A stretch of 17,638 bases of DNA, from the NCBI GenBank assembly GCA_014764075.1, contig JACXUE010000008.1:1-17638 (forward strand). Direction: 5' to 3'. Position 1 is the first letter of the stretch; the number at the start of each line of letters is the position of its first letter. The stretch comes from Sulfuricurvum sp. (GTDB lineage Bacteria; Campylobacterota; Campylobacteria; Campylobacterales; Sulfurimonadaceae). This document shows positions 1 to 7,246 of the stretch, one piece after another. Position numbers and translations under genes: made by a program. The notes beneath the pieces were generated by a model. It was not told the origin of the DNA. It worked only from the letters and a program-made list of their open reading frames with translations, and ran no database searches.

Positions 1-6
1 TTCTCC

Positions 7-1719
7 TTAGTATGATCGTGCTTTGACTTCATGACGACCTAAGGTAACATCCATGTAATCCAAGTTGATATTACCGTTGTCGTCCATGTATGCCATGGTG
101 TGTTTCAAGAAATTCTCATCATCACGGGTTGGGAAATCTTCACGGAAGTGAGCCCCCCGACTCTCTTTGCGTTCCAACGCACTGGCGACGATAAAGAGGG
201 AATAGTCGAGCATATGGCCAAACTCGATCGCCTCTTGAAGCTCAGTATTGAAAATTTCAGATTTGTCAGAAATACGGATATTTCTATAACGGTTTCGTAG
301 ATCTTTGAGAATCTCCATTTGTGCCGCGAGCGTTTCGGCGGTGCGGAAAACCCCTGCATTATCGGTCATCGATTGCTGGAGCTCTTCACGGAGCTGCGAA
401 ACCGACTCTTGACCATTATTGGTGAGTACCCAGTTTATCTCATTTACCATCCCCTCCGCATCGGCAGCGGTTGCTTTATGTAACGCAATAGTGTCTACTT
501 CGGCAACCATTGTTTTTCCGACAAAACGTCCAAAAAGGAGCGCTTCGAGAACCGAGTTGGCTCCGAGGCGGTTTGCCCCGTGGACGCTTGAGCATGAACA
601 CTCACCTGCCGCGTAGAACCCTTCGACGAATTCGGTGTTATTTTTACGGACATGTCCGTCTTTGTCGACCGGAATTCCCCCCATCGAATAGTGGGCGGTT
701 GCTGAGATCAAGATCGGTTCTTTGATCATATCAAGACCTAAGAACGTGATAGCAAGGTCACGTAATTCAGGGAGACGTTCCATGATTTTATCGCGTCCGA
801 GGTGGGTTAAATCGATATAGACGGCATCTTTACGCGGTCCCACACCGCGCCCTTCGCGGATCTCTTGGATAATTGCGCGGGCAACGACGTCGCGCGAAGC
901 GAGTTCCATAGCGTTCGGTGCGTATTTCTCCATAAAACGTTCACCGAGCGAGTTGAGAAGTTTCCCCCCCTCGCCGCGTGCCGCTTCGGAGATTAATACA
1001 CCGTTTCCGGAGAGCCCAGACGGATGGAATTGGACAAACTCCATATCTTCAAGGGGGAGACCGTGTCGGGCAACGAGTGAAAGTCCGTCTCCGGTGTTTG
1101 CATGAGCGTTTGAGTTAATTTTGAACGCACGCGCGTACCCCCCTGTAGCAAACATCACCGCTTTGGCGTTGAAAATCGCTTTTTCGGTGTTGCGGATGTT
1201 GTAACACGCTACTCCGTATACTTTCCCCTCATTGTACAGCAAGTCGGCGACATACCATTCGTCCCAGAACTCGACCCCCTCACGGAAGGCTTGCTCATAG
1301 ATGGTTTGAAGGAGAGTGAGTCCTGTGCGATCTTTGGCGAAACAGGCGCGCGGTGAGGATTGCCCTCCGAATGGACGTTGTGCGATGGTTCCGTCTTCGT
1401 TACGGCTGAATGCCGCACCCATACGTTCAGCCCAGCGGATGGTTTCCGGTGCTTTTTCGCACATAAACTGAACCACGTCTTGATCGGCGAGATAATCCGA
1501 ACCTTTTATAGTATCAAACTCATGTAGCTCGACACTGTCCGCATCACTGAATGCAGCATTGATCCCTCCCTGAGCAGCACCTGAGTGACTCCGAAGAGGG
1601 TGTAGTTTTGTGATAACAGCAACTTTTTTGCCGGCTTTTTGCAATTCGCGAGCGGCAGCACATCCGGCCAAACCAGCTCCGACGATAACCGCATCATAAG
1701 TATAAACGGGAATACTCAT
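7..1719 (-). CDS. sdhA: Succinate dehydrogenase / fumarate reductase flavoprotein subunit (type-E, MfrA-like)
   Basis: FAD-binding catalytic subunit of a succinate:quinone oxidoreductase, interconverting succinate and fumarate. The 570-aa protein has the dinucleotide-binding GAGLAG at 14-19, the RSHSGAAQGG motif with His45 as the probable covalent FAD ligand, and the substrate and active-site set of the family: QFHPSG (His232), SEAARGEGG (Glu245), ASRD (Arg276), TAHYSMGG (His343) and GANRLGANS (Arg384). The C-terminal stretch (KESRGAHFRED, then DDENFLKHTM) resembles the MfrA/SdhA group of Campylobacterota more than Wolinella-type FrdA. Unlike periplasmic MfrA it has no twin-arginine leader: the nucleotide-binding fold starts by residue 9, so it should stay in the cytoplasm. 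AAGGAAG lies about 8 bases before the ATG. The stop codon runs into GGAGAA at the window edge, evidently the ribosome-binding site of the next gene, presumably the iron-sulfur subunit. Family certain; direction of the physiological reaction inferred. Confidence 0.95.
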   Translation of the reverse strand: MSIPVYTYDAVIVGAGLAGCAAARELQKAGKKVAVITKLHPLRSHSGAAQGGINAAFSDADSVELHEFDTIKGSDYLADQDVVQFMCEKAPETIRWAERMGAAFSRNEDGTIAQRPFGGQSSPRACFAKDRTGLTLLQTIYEQAFREGVEFWDEWYVADLLYNEGKVYGVACYNIRNTEKAIFNAKAVMFATGGYARAFKINSNAHANTGDGLSLVARHGLPLEDMEFVQFHPSGLSGNGVLISEAARGEGGKLLNSLGERFMEKYAPNAMELASRDVVARAIIQEIREGRGVGPRKDAVYIDLTHLGRDKIMERLPELRDLAITFLGLDMIKEPILISATAHYSMGGIPVDKDGHVRKNNTEFVEGFYAAGECSCSSVHGANRLGANSVLEALLFGRFVGKTMVAEVDTIALHKATAADAEGMVNEINWVLTNNGQESVSQLREELQQSMTDNAGVFRTAETLAAQMEILKDLRNRYRNIRISDKSEIFNTELQEAIEFGHMLDYSLFIVASALERKESRGAHFREDFPTRDDENFLKHTMAYMDDNGNINLDYMDVTLGRHEVKARSY

Positions 1720-1748
1720 ACGCCTTCCTTGTGTAAAATCTCTGAACG

Positions 1749-1754
1749 ATTATA
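1749..1754 (-). promoter_or_regulatory. Probable sigma-70 -10 box for sdhA
   Basis: A perfect TATAAT on the minus strand lies about 30 bases upstream of the sdhA ATG, giving an expected 5' leader of roughly 22 bases that still holds the AAGGAAG ribosome-binding site. I see no clear -35 hexamer, which is common for Campylobacterota promoters. Confidence 0.55.
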
Positions 1755-2094
1755 GCGAGCGGCTCCTTGAGTAAGATTAAAAAGGGTTATAGGATGGAGG
1801 TTGGGGCAAAACTCTTGGGGATTGTCCAAAATAGTAACAAAACAAAAAGAGGAACCCGCCTACATTGGGTGGAATGGTTACAAGATCGGGGGGATTGGCG
1901 CTAAGATCGGGTACGTTCCTGTGCTTGACTTGCCCAACTCTTCAAGCAAAGTCGTTAAAATGACTTTGTTTGGAGGGTGTTGTTGTGAGATATTTTTTGA
2001 GTTAACAGTGAAACTCTAACTTTGTATTTAAAGGGGTGTTTTAAAATCTATGCTGGTTACTGTAAAACAATCTCAAAAATCCATTTAACGCAGT
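1755..2094. other. Divergent spacer between sdhA and thiL, content unexplained
   Basis: About 340 bases separate the sdhA promoter from the thiL promoter, far more than two promoters need. The middle contains a direct repeat of AAGATCGGG (21-base period, about 1884-1913), several G runs, and a near-perfect inverted repeat at 1947-1968 (CAAAGTC, 8-base loop, GACTTTG). Two short open frames exist: one from ATG at 1794 (36 codons) and one from TTG at 1801 (72 codons). Neither has a properly spaced ribosome-binding site or a protein I recognise. It may be the remnant of a lost gene or mobile element, or hold an unidentified small RNA. No tRNA-like fold was seen. Confidence 0.4.
1947..1968. repeat. 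Inverted repeat in the sdhA-thiL spacer
   Basis: CAAAGTC and GACTTTG form a perfect 7-bp stem around an 8-base AT-rich loop; on the plus strand a G-U and two A-U pairs can extend it. No run of T follows on either strand, so it is not a standard intrinsic terminator. It could be a protein-binding dyad or the stem of a small RNA. Confidence 0.4.
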
Positions 2095-2117
2095 TATAAT
2101 GCGGTTTTGTCTATAAT
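2095..2117 (+). promoter_or_regulatory. Tandem TATAAT boxes upstream of thiL
   Basis: Two perfect TATAAT hexamers lie at 2095-2100 and 2112-2117, 17 bases apart. The first would start transcription near 2107, giving a leader of about 20 bases. The second would start near 2124, three bases before the ATG, giving an almost leaderless message. No Shine-Dalgarno sequence precedes thiL, which fits a leaderless or near-leaderless mRNA. -35 elements are weak. Confidence 0.5.
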
Positions 2118-2126
2118 GATACCATT

Positions 2127-2951
2127 ATGAATATTGAAAACTATTTTATCTCCACTTTTTGTTCAGATTCTACCCATATCGGTGATGATGGGGCAGCTAT
2201 CGGCAAATGGGTTTACAGTAAAGATCTTTTTTTTGAGAATGTCCATTTTAAACGTTTGTGGATGTCCCCTTATCAGATCGGCTATAAAGCGATGATTGTC
2301 AATATTTCAGATGCCATAGCGATGAATGCGACTCCCAAGTATGCACTGTTGGGAATAGGGATGCCCAAATCGATGACATTGCATCAAATGGATGAACTCT
2401 CACGCGGTATTCAAGCCGCCGCACGAGAGTACGGCATTGAGATTATCGGAGGGGATACGATAGCTAACCCCAAACTCGATCTTTCGGTTACGATCATTTC
2501 AAAAGCCCAAAAACCGCTTTATCGTAAAGGTTTGAAAGATGGAGACATTATTGCTTATACCGGAGAGATCGGTAACTCCGCAAGAGATTTGCGCTATTTG
2601 CTCAGCGGGGGAAAAGTGCATACCAAAAGTCGTTTTATTTCTCCGACATTGCGTCAATCGTTTGTTACACACGCCAGCCGCTATTTACGGTGCGGAATGG
2701 ATATCTCTGATGGTCTGTTTAGCGATATCGGGAAACTGTGCGATGCCAACAAAATGGGGGTTCGATTTTGTAAAAAAATCCCCAAAAAAATAGGGTGCAG
2801 TGGGGAAGAGTATGAGATGTTGATCGCTTTTTCACCCAGCCGATTGAACACTATACGGCGGATTGCCGCACGTACCCGAACCCGTATCACCCCTGTTGCC
2901 CGTGCACGACGAGGTCGTTTTATCCCTCGGTGCAAAGCGCACCATTTTTAG
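2127..2951 (+). CDS. thiL: Thiamine-monophosphate kinase ThiL
   Basis: Phosphorylates thiamine monophosphate to thiamine diphosphate with ATP, the last step of vitamin B1 cofactor synthesis, in the cytosol. The 274-aa protein shows the family's acidic metal- and nucleotide-binding motifs in order: IGDDGA (18-23), VNISDAIAM (58-66), IGGDT (107-111), MDISDGLFSDIG (191-202) and SGEEYEML near 225-232, which matches the SGGEDYEL motif of the family. It is shorter than the E. coli enzyme (about 325 aa), mainly at both ends. The ATG has no ribosome-binding site but lies next to a TATAAT box; starting here puts IGDDGA at the expected short distance from the N terminus. The C-terminal 35 residues are unusually rich in arginine. 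It is first gene of thiL-truD-psd, and its TAG stop forms part of the truD ribosome-binding site. Confidence 0.9.
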   Translation: MNIENYFISTFCSDSTHIGDDGAAIGKWVYSKDLFFENVHFKRLWMSPYQIGYKAMIVNISDAIAMNATPKYALLGIGMPKSMTLHQMDELSRGIQAAAREYGIEIIGGDTIANPKLDLSVTIISKAQKPLYRKGLKDGDIIAYTGEIGNSARDLRYLLSGGKVHTKSRFISPTLRQSFVTHASRYLRCGMDISDGLFSDIGKLCDANKMGVRFCKKIPKKIGCSGEEYEMLIAFSPSRLNTIRRIAARTRTRITPVARARRGRFIPRCKAHHF

Positions 2952-2958
2952 GAGTTTC

Positions 2959-4053
2959 ATGGAACGTCACTATTATCTTCCCCACAGTTCGATTGATTTT
3001 TATTTTCGTCAGTCGGCGCGTGATTTTGTCGTCGACGAGATCCCTTTGTACCCTTTTAGCGGGGAAGGGGAGCATTTGGTACTTCATGTTCGCAAAAAAA
3101 ATCTCTCGACGTGGCAAATGGTCGATATTTTCAGCAACCATTTGGGAATCAAAGGGCGTGATATTGGGTATGCGGGATTAAAAGACAAAAATGCCCAAAC
3201 CAAGCAATACATCTCATTGCCGCGCAAATATGAGGGGGTTTTGGAAAACTTCGAGCATGAGGGGATTAAAATCCTAGGAAAGACGTACCATAACAATAAA
3301 ATCCGCGTGGGGCATCTTAAGGGGAACCGTTTTTTTATCCGTCTCAAAAAGGTCAATCCAACTGCCGCCATCAAAATTAAAGAGGCACTAAAGATGATCA
3401 AACAATACGGAATGCCCAATTATTTCGGGTTTCAGCGCTTTGGATTGGATGGTGAGAACTATAAAAAAGGCCAAGCGATACTAGCGGGAAATCTCAAAGA
3501 GAAAAACAAAAAATTGGCGCAGTTTTATGTCAATTCGTATCAGAGTTATCTCTTTAACGGTTGGCTTGCCCGCCGTATCGAAATCTCTAAACTCATTGAG
3601 AGTTTCGGGGTGGATGAGTTGGTCAATATTTTACCATTGGATGAAGAGGAGCTTAAAGCGATGAAAGCTCAACCCCATCCGTTCAAATTGATCCACGGGG
3701 ATGTGATGATGCACTACCCCTATGGGAAAATTTTTCATTACGAGAGCGGTGATGAGGTGGAGCGATTTAATCGACGGGATATTTCGGTGAGCGGGTTGCT
3801 CAGCGGCAAACGTGCTACGCGTGCAACAGGATGGGCTGAGAGTGTAGAGAGGGAGTACGACACGATCACGAGTGGGATCGACGGTGCACGTCGTTACGGA
3901 TGGATTTTCCCTGAAGAGATCGAGGGGGAGTATAAAGAGCAGGAAGCCTGGTTTGAACTCCATTTCACCCTCCCGAAAGGGTGTTATGCCACCGTATTGA
4001 TCGAGGAGATCGCCAAACGGGAAATTCAAACCGAAGAGGATCAGGAGTCATAA
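2959..4053 (+). CDS. truD: tRNA pseudouridine(13) synthase TruD
   Basis: Converts uridine 13 of certain tRNAs to pseudouridine. At 364 aa it carries the TruD signature with the catalytic aspartate: YAGLKDKNAQTKQ, Asp76. The segment NYFGFQRFGLDGEN downstream matches the conserved phenylalanine and arginine motif of the family. The N-terminal RDFVVDEIP is the usual TruD opening. I set the start at the ATG preceded by TAGGAG with a 4-base spacer; an open frame extends 32 codons further upstream but only through the end of thiL. It lies 7 bases after thiL and shares one base with psd (TAATG), so the three genes should be translated together. No oddities seen; the central insertion domain has ordinary length. 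Confidence 0.95.
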   Translation: MERHYYLPHSSIDFYFRQSARDFVVDEIPLYPFSGEGEHLVLHVRKKNLSTWQMVDIFSNHLGIKGRDIGYAGLKDKNAQTKQYISLPRKYEGVLENFEHEGIKILGKTYHNNKIRVGHLKGNRFFIRLKKVNPTAAIKIKEALKMIKQYGMPNYFGFQRFGLDGENYKKGQAILAGNLKEKNKKLAQFYVNSYQSYLFNGWLARRIEISKLIESFGVDELVNILPLDEEELKAMKAQPHPFKLIHGDVMMHYPYGKIFHYESGDEVERFNRRDISVSGLLSGKRATRATGWAESVEREYDTITSGIDGARRYGWIFPEEIEGEYKEQEAWFELHFTLPKGCYATVLIEEIAKREIQTEEDQES

Positions 4054-4871
4054 TGAAACAACACGTCACCTCAGCTATTTCACAAGCTTTTGGAAAATTT
4101 GCTTCCAAAGAACACACTAAAGTGTTTCAATCACTCATCAATAAAACCTATGTCCGACTTATGGGGCTGGATATGTCCGATTTTGAAACGCCTGAATCTT
4201 ATCCTACGTTAAATGCGTTATTTACCCGAAGATTTCGGCATATGCGCCACTTTTCAACCGATCCGCTCGATATGATTAGCCCCTGCGATTCGTTGATTAC
4301 CGAGTGCGGAACGATTAGTGGTGATTTGGCACTGCAAATTAAAGGGATGAGTTACAGTGTCGATGAGGTTTTAGGGGATGGAATCTCCAGTGAATCGAAA
4401 AAAAGTATACATAATGGGATGTTCGTCAATTTTTATCTCTCACCCCGCGATTATCATCGCTATCACGCCCCGATCGATATGCAGGTGCTCCATGTCGTCC
4501 ATATCCCCGGAAAGCTCTATCCGGTCAATATCCCTTCGCTCAAAAAACAGGTTAATTTGTTTGTAGAAAATGAGCGTGTGGTTTTGGAGTGCCTCAGTGC
4601 AGAGGGGAAACGGTTTTTTCTGATTCTTGTAGGAGCTCTCAATGTTGGAGAGATGGAGGTGAGTTTTGAGCCACGCATCCGAACCAATACGACTCTATCG
4701 CCGAGTCAATACAGTTATAAAGATCTCTATTTGAGTAAAGGGGATGATTTTGGTTGTTTTCGCATGGGATCTACCATCGTCATGCTGTGCGAAAAAGGGA
4801 TGGTAGAGCTAGGCGTTTCAGCCGGAGATAATGTCCGTTTTGCCCAAACGATAGGACGGCTCAATTCTTAA
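4053..4871 (+). CDS. psd: Phosphatidylserine decarboxylase proenzyme
   Basis: Pyruvoyl-dependent membrane enzyme that decarboxylates phosphatidylserine to phosphatidylethanolamine. The 272-aa proenzyme shows the conserved points of the family: SPCDS with Asp79, YLSPRDYHRYHAP with His135 and His138, HIPGKLYPVN (150-159) and the autocleavage site MGST, where Ser240 after Gly239 should become the pyruvoyl group of the alpha chain. The standard bacterial sequence at this site is LGST, so Met replaces Leu. The ATG overlaps the truD stop (TAATG) and follows AGGAG. The 3' end overlaps the convergent hypothetical gene by 11 bases, leaving no room for a terminator between them. The maturation and decarboxylation mechanism is known for the family; the assignment is secure. 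Confidence 0.93.
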   Translation: MKQHVTSAISQAFGKFASKEHTKVFQSLINKTYVRLMGLDMSDFETPESYPTLNALFTRRFRHMRHFSTDPLDMISPCDSLITECGTISGDLALQIKGMSYSVDEVLGDGISSESKKSIHNGMFVNFYLSPRDYHRYHAPIDMQVLHVVHIPGKLYPVNIPSLKKQVNLFVENERVVLECLSAEGKRFFLILVGALNVGEMEVSFEPRIRTNTTLSPSQYSYKDLYLSKGDDFGCFRMGSTIVMLCEKGMVELGVSAGDNVRFAQTIGRLNS

Positions 4872-5463
4872 AAGTTATGTTTAACCGTACGTTGAGAAGT
4901 CCGCCATGCTCGTGAATATCGATCACACTGTCGATCGGTGGGTGCATTTTGCTCAAAGCCCCTTGGATAGAGTGGAAAACATGTAAAAATTTAGGGAACA
5001 TGGGGGCATTGATATAATCGATATGCCCTTGTTTGATCTCGTTGGCAATGGCATTGATGCCCGCATAATAAACGGTTTTATTGACAGCGCGATTGATTTG
5101 ATAGGTATGCAAAAGTTCAATATTACGGATAAGAACTTCTCTCTCTTCATCACACAACACTTTATTTTTGCGAGCCCGTTGTAGCTCGTCTTGAAACTCT
5201 GTTTCGGCAACACTCTGACGCTCTTTTATTTCCATTGGAAGTTTATTGTCTTTATCGGCAATAATTTTGTAAATTTTTTCCGGACTGAGAGGTTTTGCCA
5301 TAGTCAAATAGGTATAGCGTTCATCGGCTTGGTAATTGTGATCAAGAGCTTGAATCAATTCGGCAACAATACTGAGGTAGACAAATTTATCTTCTTTGTT
5401 GAGATCGAATGAGACACCGTGAGCAGAGATGAGAGGTTTTGGACCGACGTATTTGAGAAGCAT
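4861..5463 (-). CDS. Hypothetical protein, 200 aa, downstream of ychF
   Basis: I do not recognise a named family. The 200-aa protein has no signal peptide or membrane segment and looks soluble. It opens with a compact motif (LLKYVGPKPLISAHGVSFD) followed by a lysine/acid-rich region. The middle (about 75-115) is strongly charged and predicted helical. The C-terminal half carries several histidines and a DIHEHGG element near 182-188 followed by what looks like a beta strand (LLNVRLNITF). A clear AAGGAG precedes the ATG, so it is a real gene. It lies 51 bases after ychF on the same strand, separated by a perfect hairpin, and its 3' end overlaps psd by 11 bases tail to tail. Coding quality is good; function unknown. 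Confidence 0.8.
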   Translation of the reverse strand: MLLKYVGPKPLISAHGVSFDLNKEDKFVYLSIVAELIQALDHNYQADERYTYLTMAKPLSPEKIYKIIADKDNKLPMEIKERQSVAETEFQDELQRARKNKVLCDEEREVLIRNIELLHTYQINRAVNKTVYYAGINAIANEIKQGHIDYINAPMFPKFLHVFHSIQGALSKMHPPIDSVIDIHEHGGLLNVRLNITFKN

Positions 5464-5478
5464 TGAGACTCCTTAAGG

Positions 5479-5503
5479 ATTTACCTCTGAATGAGAGGTA
5501 AAT
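5479..5503. repeat. Perfect 10-bp hairpin between ychF and the hypothetical gene
   Basis: ATTTACCTCT and AGAGGTAAAT form a perfect stem around a 5-base loop. On the transcribed minus strand it follows the ychF stop by 11 bases and ends just before the AAGGAG of the next gene. No T run follows, so it is not a classic terminator; an RNA stability or processing element, a partial terminator, or a translational control hairpin are all possible. A CCTTAAGG palindrome (5471-5478) directly adjoins it. Confidence 0.55.
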
Positions 5504-5514
5504 GAATACAGTTA

Positions 5515-6615
5515 TTATACATTAAATCTAAAGTGCATAATATCACCATCTTGGACGATGTACTCTTTTCCTTCCAAACGCATTTTTCCAGCTTCTTTAG
5601 ATTTATTCTCTCCACCACAAGTGATGTAGTCATTATAGCTAATCACTTCGGCACGAATAAACCCTTTTTCAAAATCATTATGGATCACGGCGGCTGCTTT
5701 CGGAGCCGTTGTATTTTTGCGGATCGTCCATGCTCGAACCTCTTTGATGCCGGCAGTAAAATAACTCATGAGTCCGAGTTTATCGAATCCTTTGCGGATG
5801 ATTTGCTCCAATCCAGACTCTTCGACACCCATATCACGGAGGAATTCATCACGTTCGTTGTCTTCCATCCCTACCAACTCTTCTTCGATTTTGGCGCAGA
5901 GTTTGATCACTTCACAGCCGTTTTTGGCAGCATGCTCACGAAGGCGAATGACGTAATCGTTGTCTTCGGTGAGACCCTCTTCATCGACGTTTGCTCCGTA
6001 CATGATCTCTTTGGCACTGAGTAGACGTACTTCGGCGTTTAGCTTTTCAAATATTTCGCTGTCCGCTTTGGGGAAATTACGGGCAAGATTCCCCTCTGCC
6101 AAAAACTCGGCAAGCTCTTCGGCAAACGTCACCATCGCTGCTGCCTCTTTGTCATTTTTTGCCTGTTTTTTGAGACGCTCAATACGGTTGGTGAGGACTT
6201 CGATGTCGGCGAAGATCAGTTCGTTTTCGATGATCTCGACATCGGAGATGGGATCGATACGCCCTTCGGTATGGATGATGTTCTCATCGTCGAAACAGCG
6301 GACGATTTGGAGGATCACTTCGGTTTCACGGATATTGGATAGGAATTTATTCCCTAGTCCCTCGCCTTTGCTTGCCCCTTTGACGAGACCTGCTATGTCG
6401 ACAAAATCGAGTGTTGAGTATTGGATACGTTCAGGATTGACGATTTTAGCCAGTTCATTGAGACGGATATCGGGAACTGGAACGGTCGCTTTATTTGGTT
6501 CGATGGTACAAAACGGATAATTTGCCGCTTCAGCGTTTTGTGCTTTGGTGAGTGCGTTAAAAGTGGTTGATTTTCCGACGTTTGGTAGTCCGACGAGTCC
6601 GATTGATAAGCCCAT
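5515..6615 (-). CDS. ychF: Redox-regulated P-loop ATPase YchF (Obg/OLA1 family)
   Basis: Universal ribosome-associated P-loop NTPase of the Obg-related OLA1/YchF group, linked to translation and stress responses. The 366-aa length is standard. Visible motifs are the Walker A GLPNVGKST (9-17), DIAG in the G3 position (73-76), and ANVDE (208-212) in place of the usual NKxD. That N-x-x-E change is the known reason YchF proteins prefer ATP over GTP. A C-terminal TGS domain runs from about 280 to the end (ending GDIMHFRF). AAGGGAA precedes the ATG. In H. pylori and C. jejuni, as I recall, this gene lies beside pepA; here a toxin-antitoxin cassette separates them. Its own TATAAT box lies at 6659-6664. 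Confidence 0.95.
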   Translation of the reverse strand: MGLSIGLVGLPNVGKSTTFNALTKAQNAEAANYPFCTIEPNKATVPVPDIRLNELAKIVNPERIQYSTLDFVDIAGLVKGASKGEGLGNKFLSNIRETEVILQIVRCFDDENIIHTEGRIDPISDVEIIENELIFADIEVLTNRIERLKKQAKNDKEAAAMVTFAEELAEFLAEGNLARNFPKADSEIFEKLNAEVRLLSAKEIMYGANVDEEGLTEDNDYVIRLREHAAKNGCEVIKLCAKIEEELVGMEDNERDEFLRDMGVEESGLEQIIRKGFDKLGLMSYFTAGIKEVRAWTIRKNTTAPKAAAVIHNDFEKGFIRAEVISYNDYITCGGENKSKEAGKMRLEGKEYIVQDGDIMHFRFNV

Positions 6616-6658
6616 AGTGGTTCCCTTGGTGTATTTTGATGTGTAAATTATTGGAGGA

Positions 6659-6664
6659 ATTATA
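6659..6664 (-). promoter_or_regulatory. Probable -10 box for ychF
   Basis: Minus-strand TATAAT about 45 bases before the ychF ATG, giving an expected leader of about 37 bases. A 10-bp palindrome (AACTATAGTT, 6665-6674) abuts it on the upstream side. No good -35 seen. Confidence 0.45.
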
Positions 6665-6712
6665 AACTATAGTTGTTGAGTAGGGACTGAGGGGAGAAGT
6701 AAGATGTTTAAT

Positions 6713-6745
6713 CATCATGATGTATTGATGAGAATATGCTATAAT
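6713..6745 (+). promoter_or_regulatory. Toxin-antitoxin promoter with candidate operator
   Basis: An extended -10 consensus TGCTATAAT (6737-6745) lies about 22 bases before the antitoxin ATG. A perfect 10-bp palindrome CATCATGATG (6713-6722) sits where the -35 region should be. Ribbon-helix-helix antitoxins usually repress their own promoter through such short dyads, so this is a plausible autoregulatory operator; the operator role is inferred. Confidence 0.5.
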
Positions 6746-6766
6746 GCACTCAAAAAAGGAGATGCT

Positions 6767-6991
6767 ATGAGTGTGCGTACCACCATTACTCTCGATGAGG
6801 ATATCCTCAAGCTCCTCAAACTCAAAGCACTAGAGACTTCCGAGTCACTCTCATCTCTCGTCAATAATATCGTTATTGATGCATTGAGAGAAGACAACAT
6901 GGATCTCAAAGCGTTCGAAGAGCGAAAAAATGAAGAGACATTGTCGTTTGAGTCATTTCTAAAGCAGCTGGAAGCTAATGGGAAGCTATAA
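6767..6991 (+). CDS. Ribbon-helix-helix antitoxin (CopG-like)
   Basis: Predicted antitoxin of a type II module, expected to bind the downstream toxin and repress its own promoter. The 74-aa protein starts with a typical ribbon-helix-helix pattern: a short beta strand (VRTTITLDED, 3-12), a first helix (LLKLKALETSE) and a second (SLSSLVNNIVIDALRED). The charged C-terminal tail (44-74) would be the toxin-neutralising part. An open frame extends further upstream to 6704, but the ATG at 6767 has AAGGAG at the right distance and puts the beta strand at the N terminus. It overlaps the toxin gene by 14 bases, normal for coupled toxin-antitoxin pairs. The family is assigned from pattern only. Confidence 0.82.
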   Translation: MSVRTTITLDEDILKLLKLKALETSESLSSLVNNIVIDALREDNMDLKAFEERKNEETLSFESFLKQLEANGKL

Positions 6992-7241
6992 GATCGAGAT
7001 CAAAAAATCGGCGGCGAAAGAGATAGAAAATCTCCCTTCGGTGATTTTAAAAAGGGTTGTTTCTCATATCCAAGAACTCGGAAGCAATCCTAGACCTATG
7101 GGGTGTAGAAAGCTGAGCGGTGATGAAAAATATCGGATCAGAGTAGGGGATTATCGGATTTTATACGAGATCGAAGATGAAATTGTTATGGTCTATGTGG
7201 TCAAAGTAGCACACCGAAAAGAAGTTTATCGGATGTTGTAA
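6978..7241 (+). CDS. RelE/ParE-superfamily toxin
   Basis: Predicted toxin, 87 aa, of the RelE/ParE fold. Visible landmarks are the N-terminal strand and helix (YKIEIKKSAAKEIENLP), the mid-protein SNPRP and CRKLSGDEKYRIRVGDYRIL motif, and the C-terminal VVKVAHRKEVYR. Arg60, Arg80 and Tyr84 fall near the positions of the catalytic Arg61, Arg81 and Tyr87 of E. coli RelE. An mRNA-cleaving activity is therefore likelier than the gyrase poisoning of ParE, though this is inference. All these residues are present and the frame is intact, so the toxin looks functional. The start ATG lies inside the antitoxin gene, after CTGGAAG. It ends 5 bases before a GC-rich hairpin that may be its terminator. Confidence 0.85.
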   Translation: MGSYKIEIKKSAAKEIENLPSVILKRVVSHIQELGSNPRPMGCRKLSGDEKYRIRVGDYRILYEIEDEIVMVYVVKVAHRKEVYRML

Positions 7242-7246
7242 GCTGG

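Noticed and set aside
1801..2019. Open frame of 72 codons in the sdhA-thiL spacer
   Set aside because: Starts at TTG with GGAGG immediately adjacent (no spacer), composition is unusual, and no family is recognisable. Kept only as part of the unexplained spacer.
2863..2958. Upstream in-frame extension of truD
   Set aside because: It runs through the end of thiL, while the ATG at 2959 has TAGGAG and matches the usual TruD N terminus.
5471..5503. Intrinsic terminator after ychF
   Set aside because: The stem is perfect but no T run follows on the transcribed strand, so I report it as a hairpin of unknown role.
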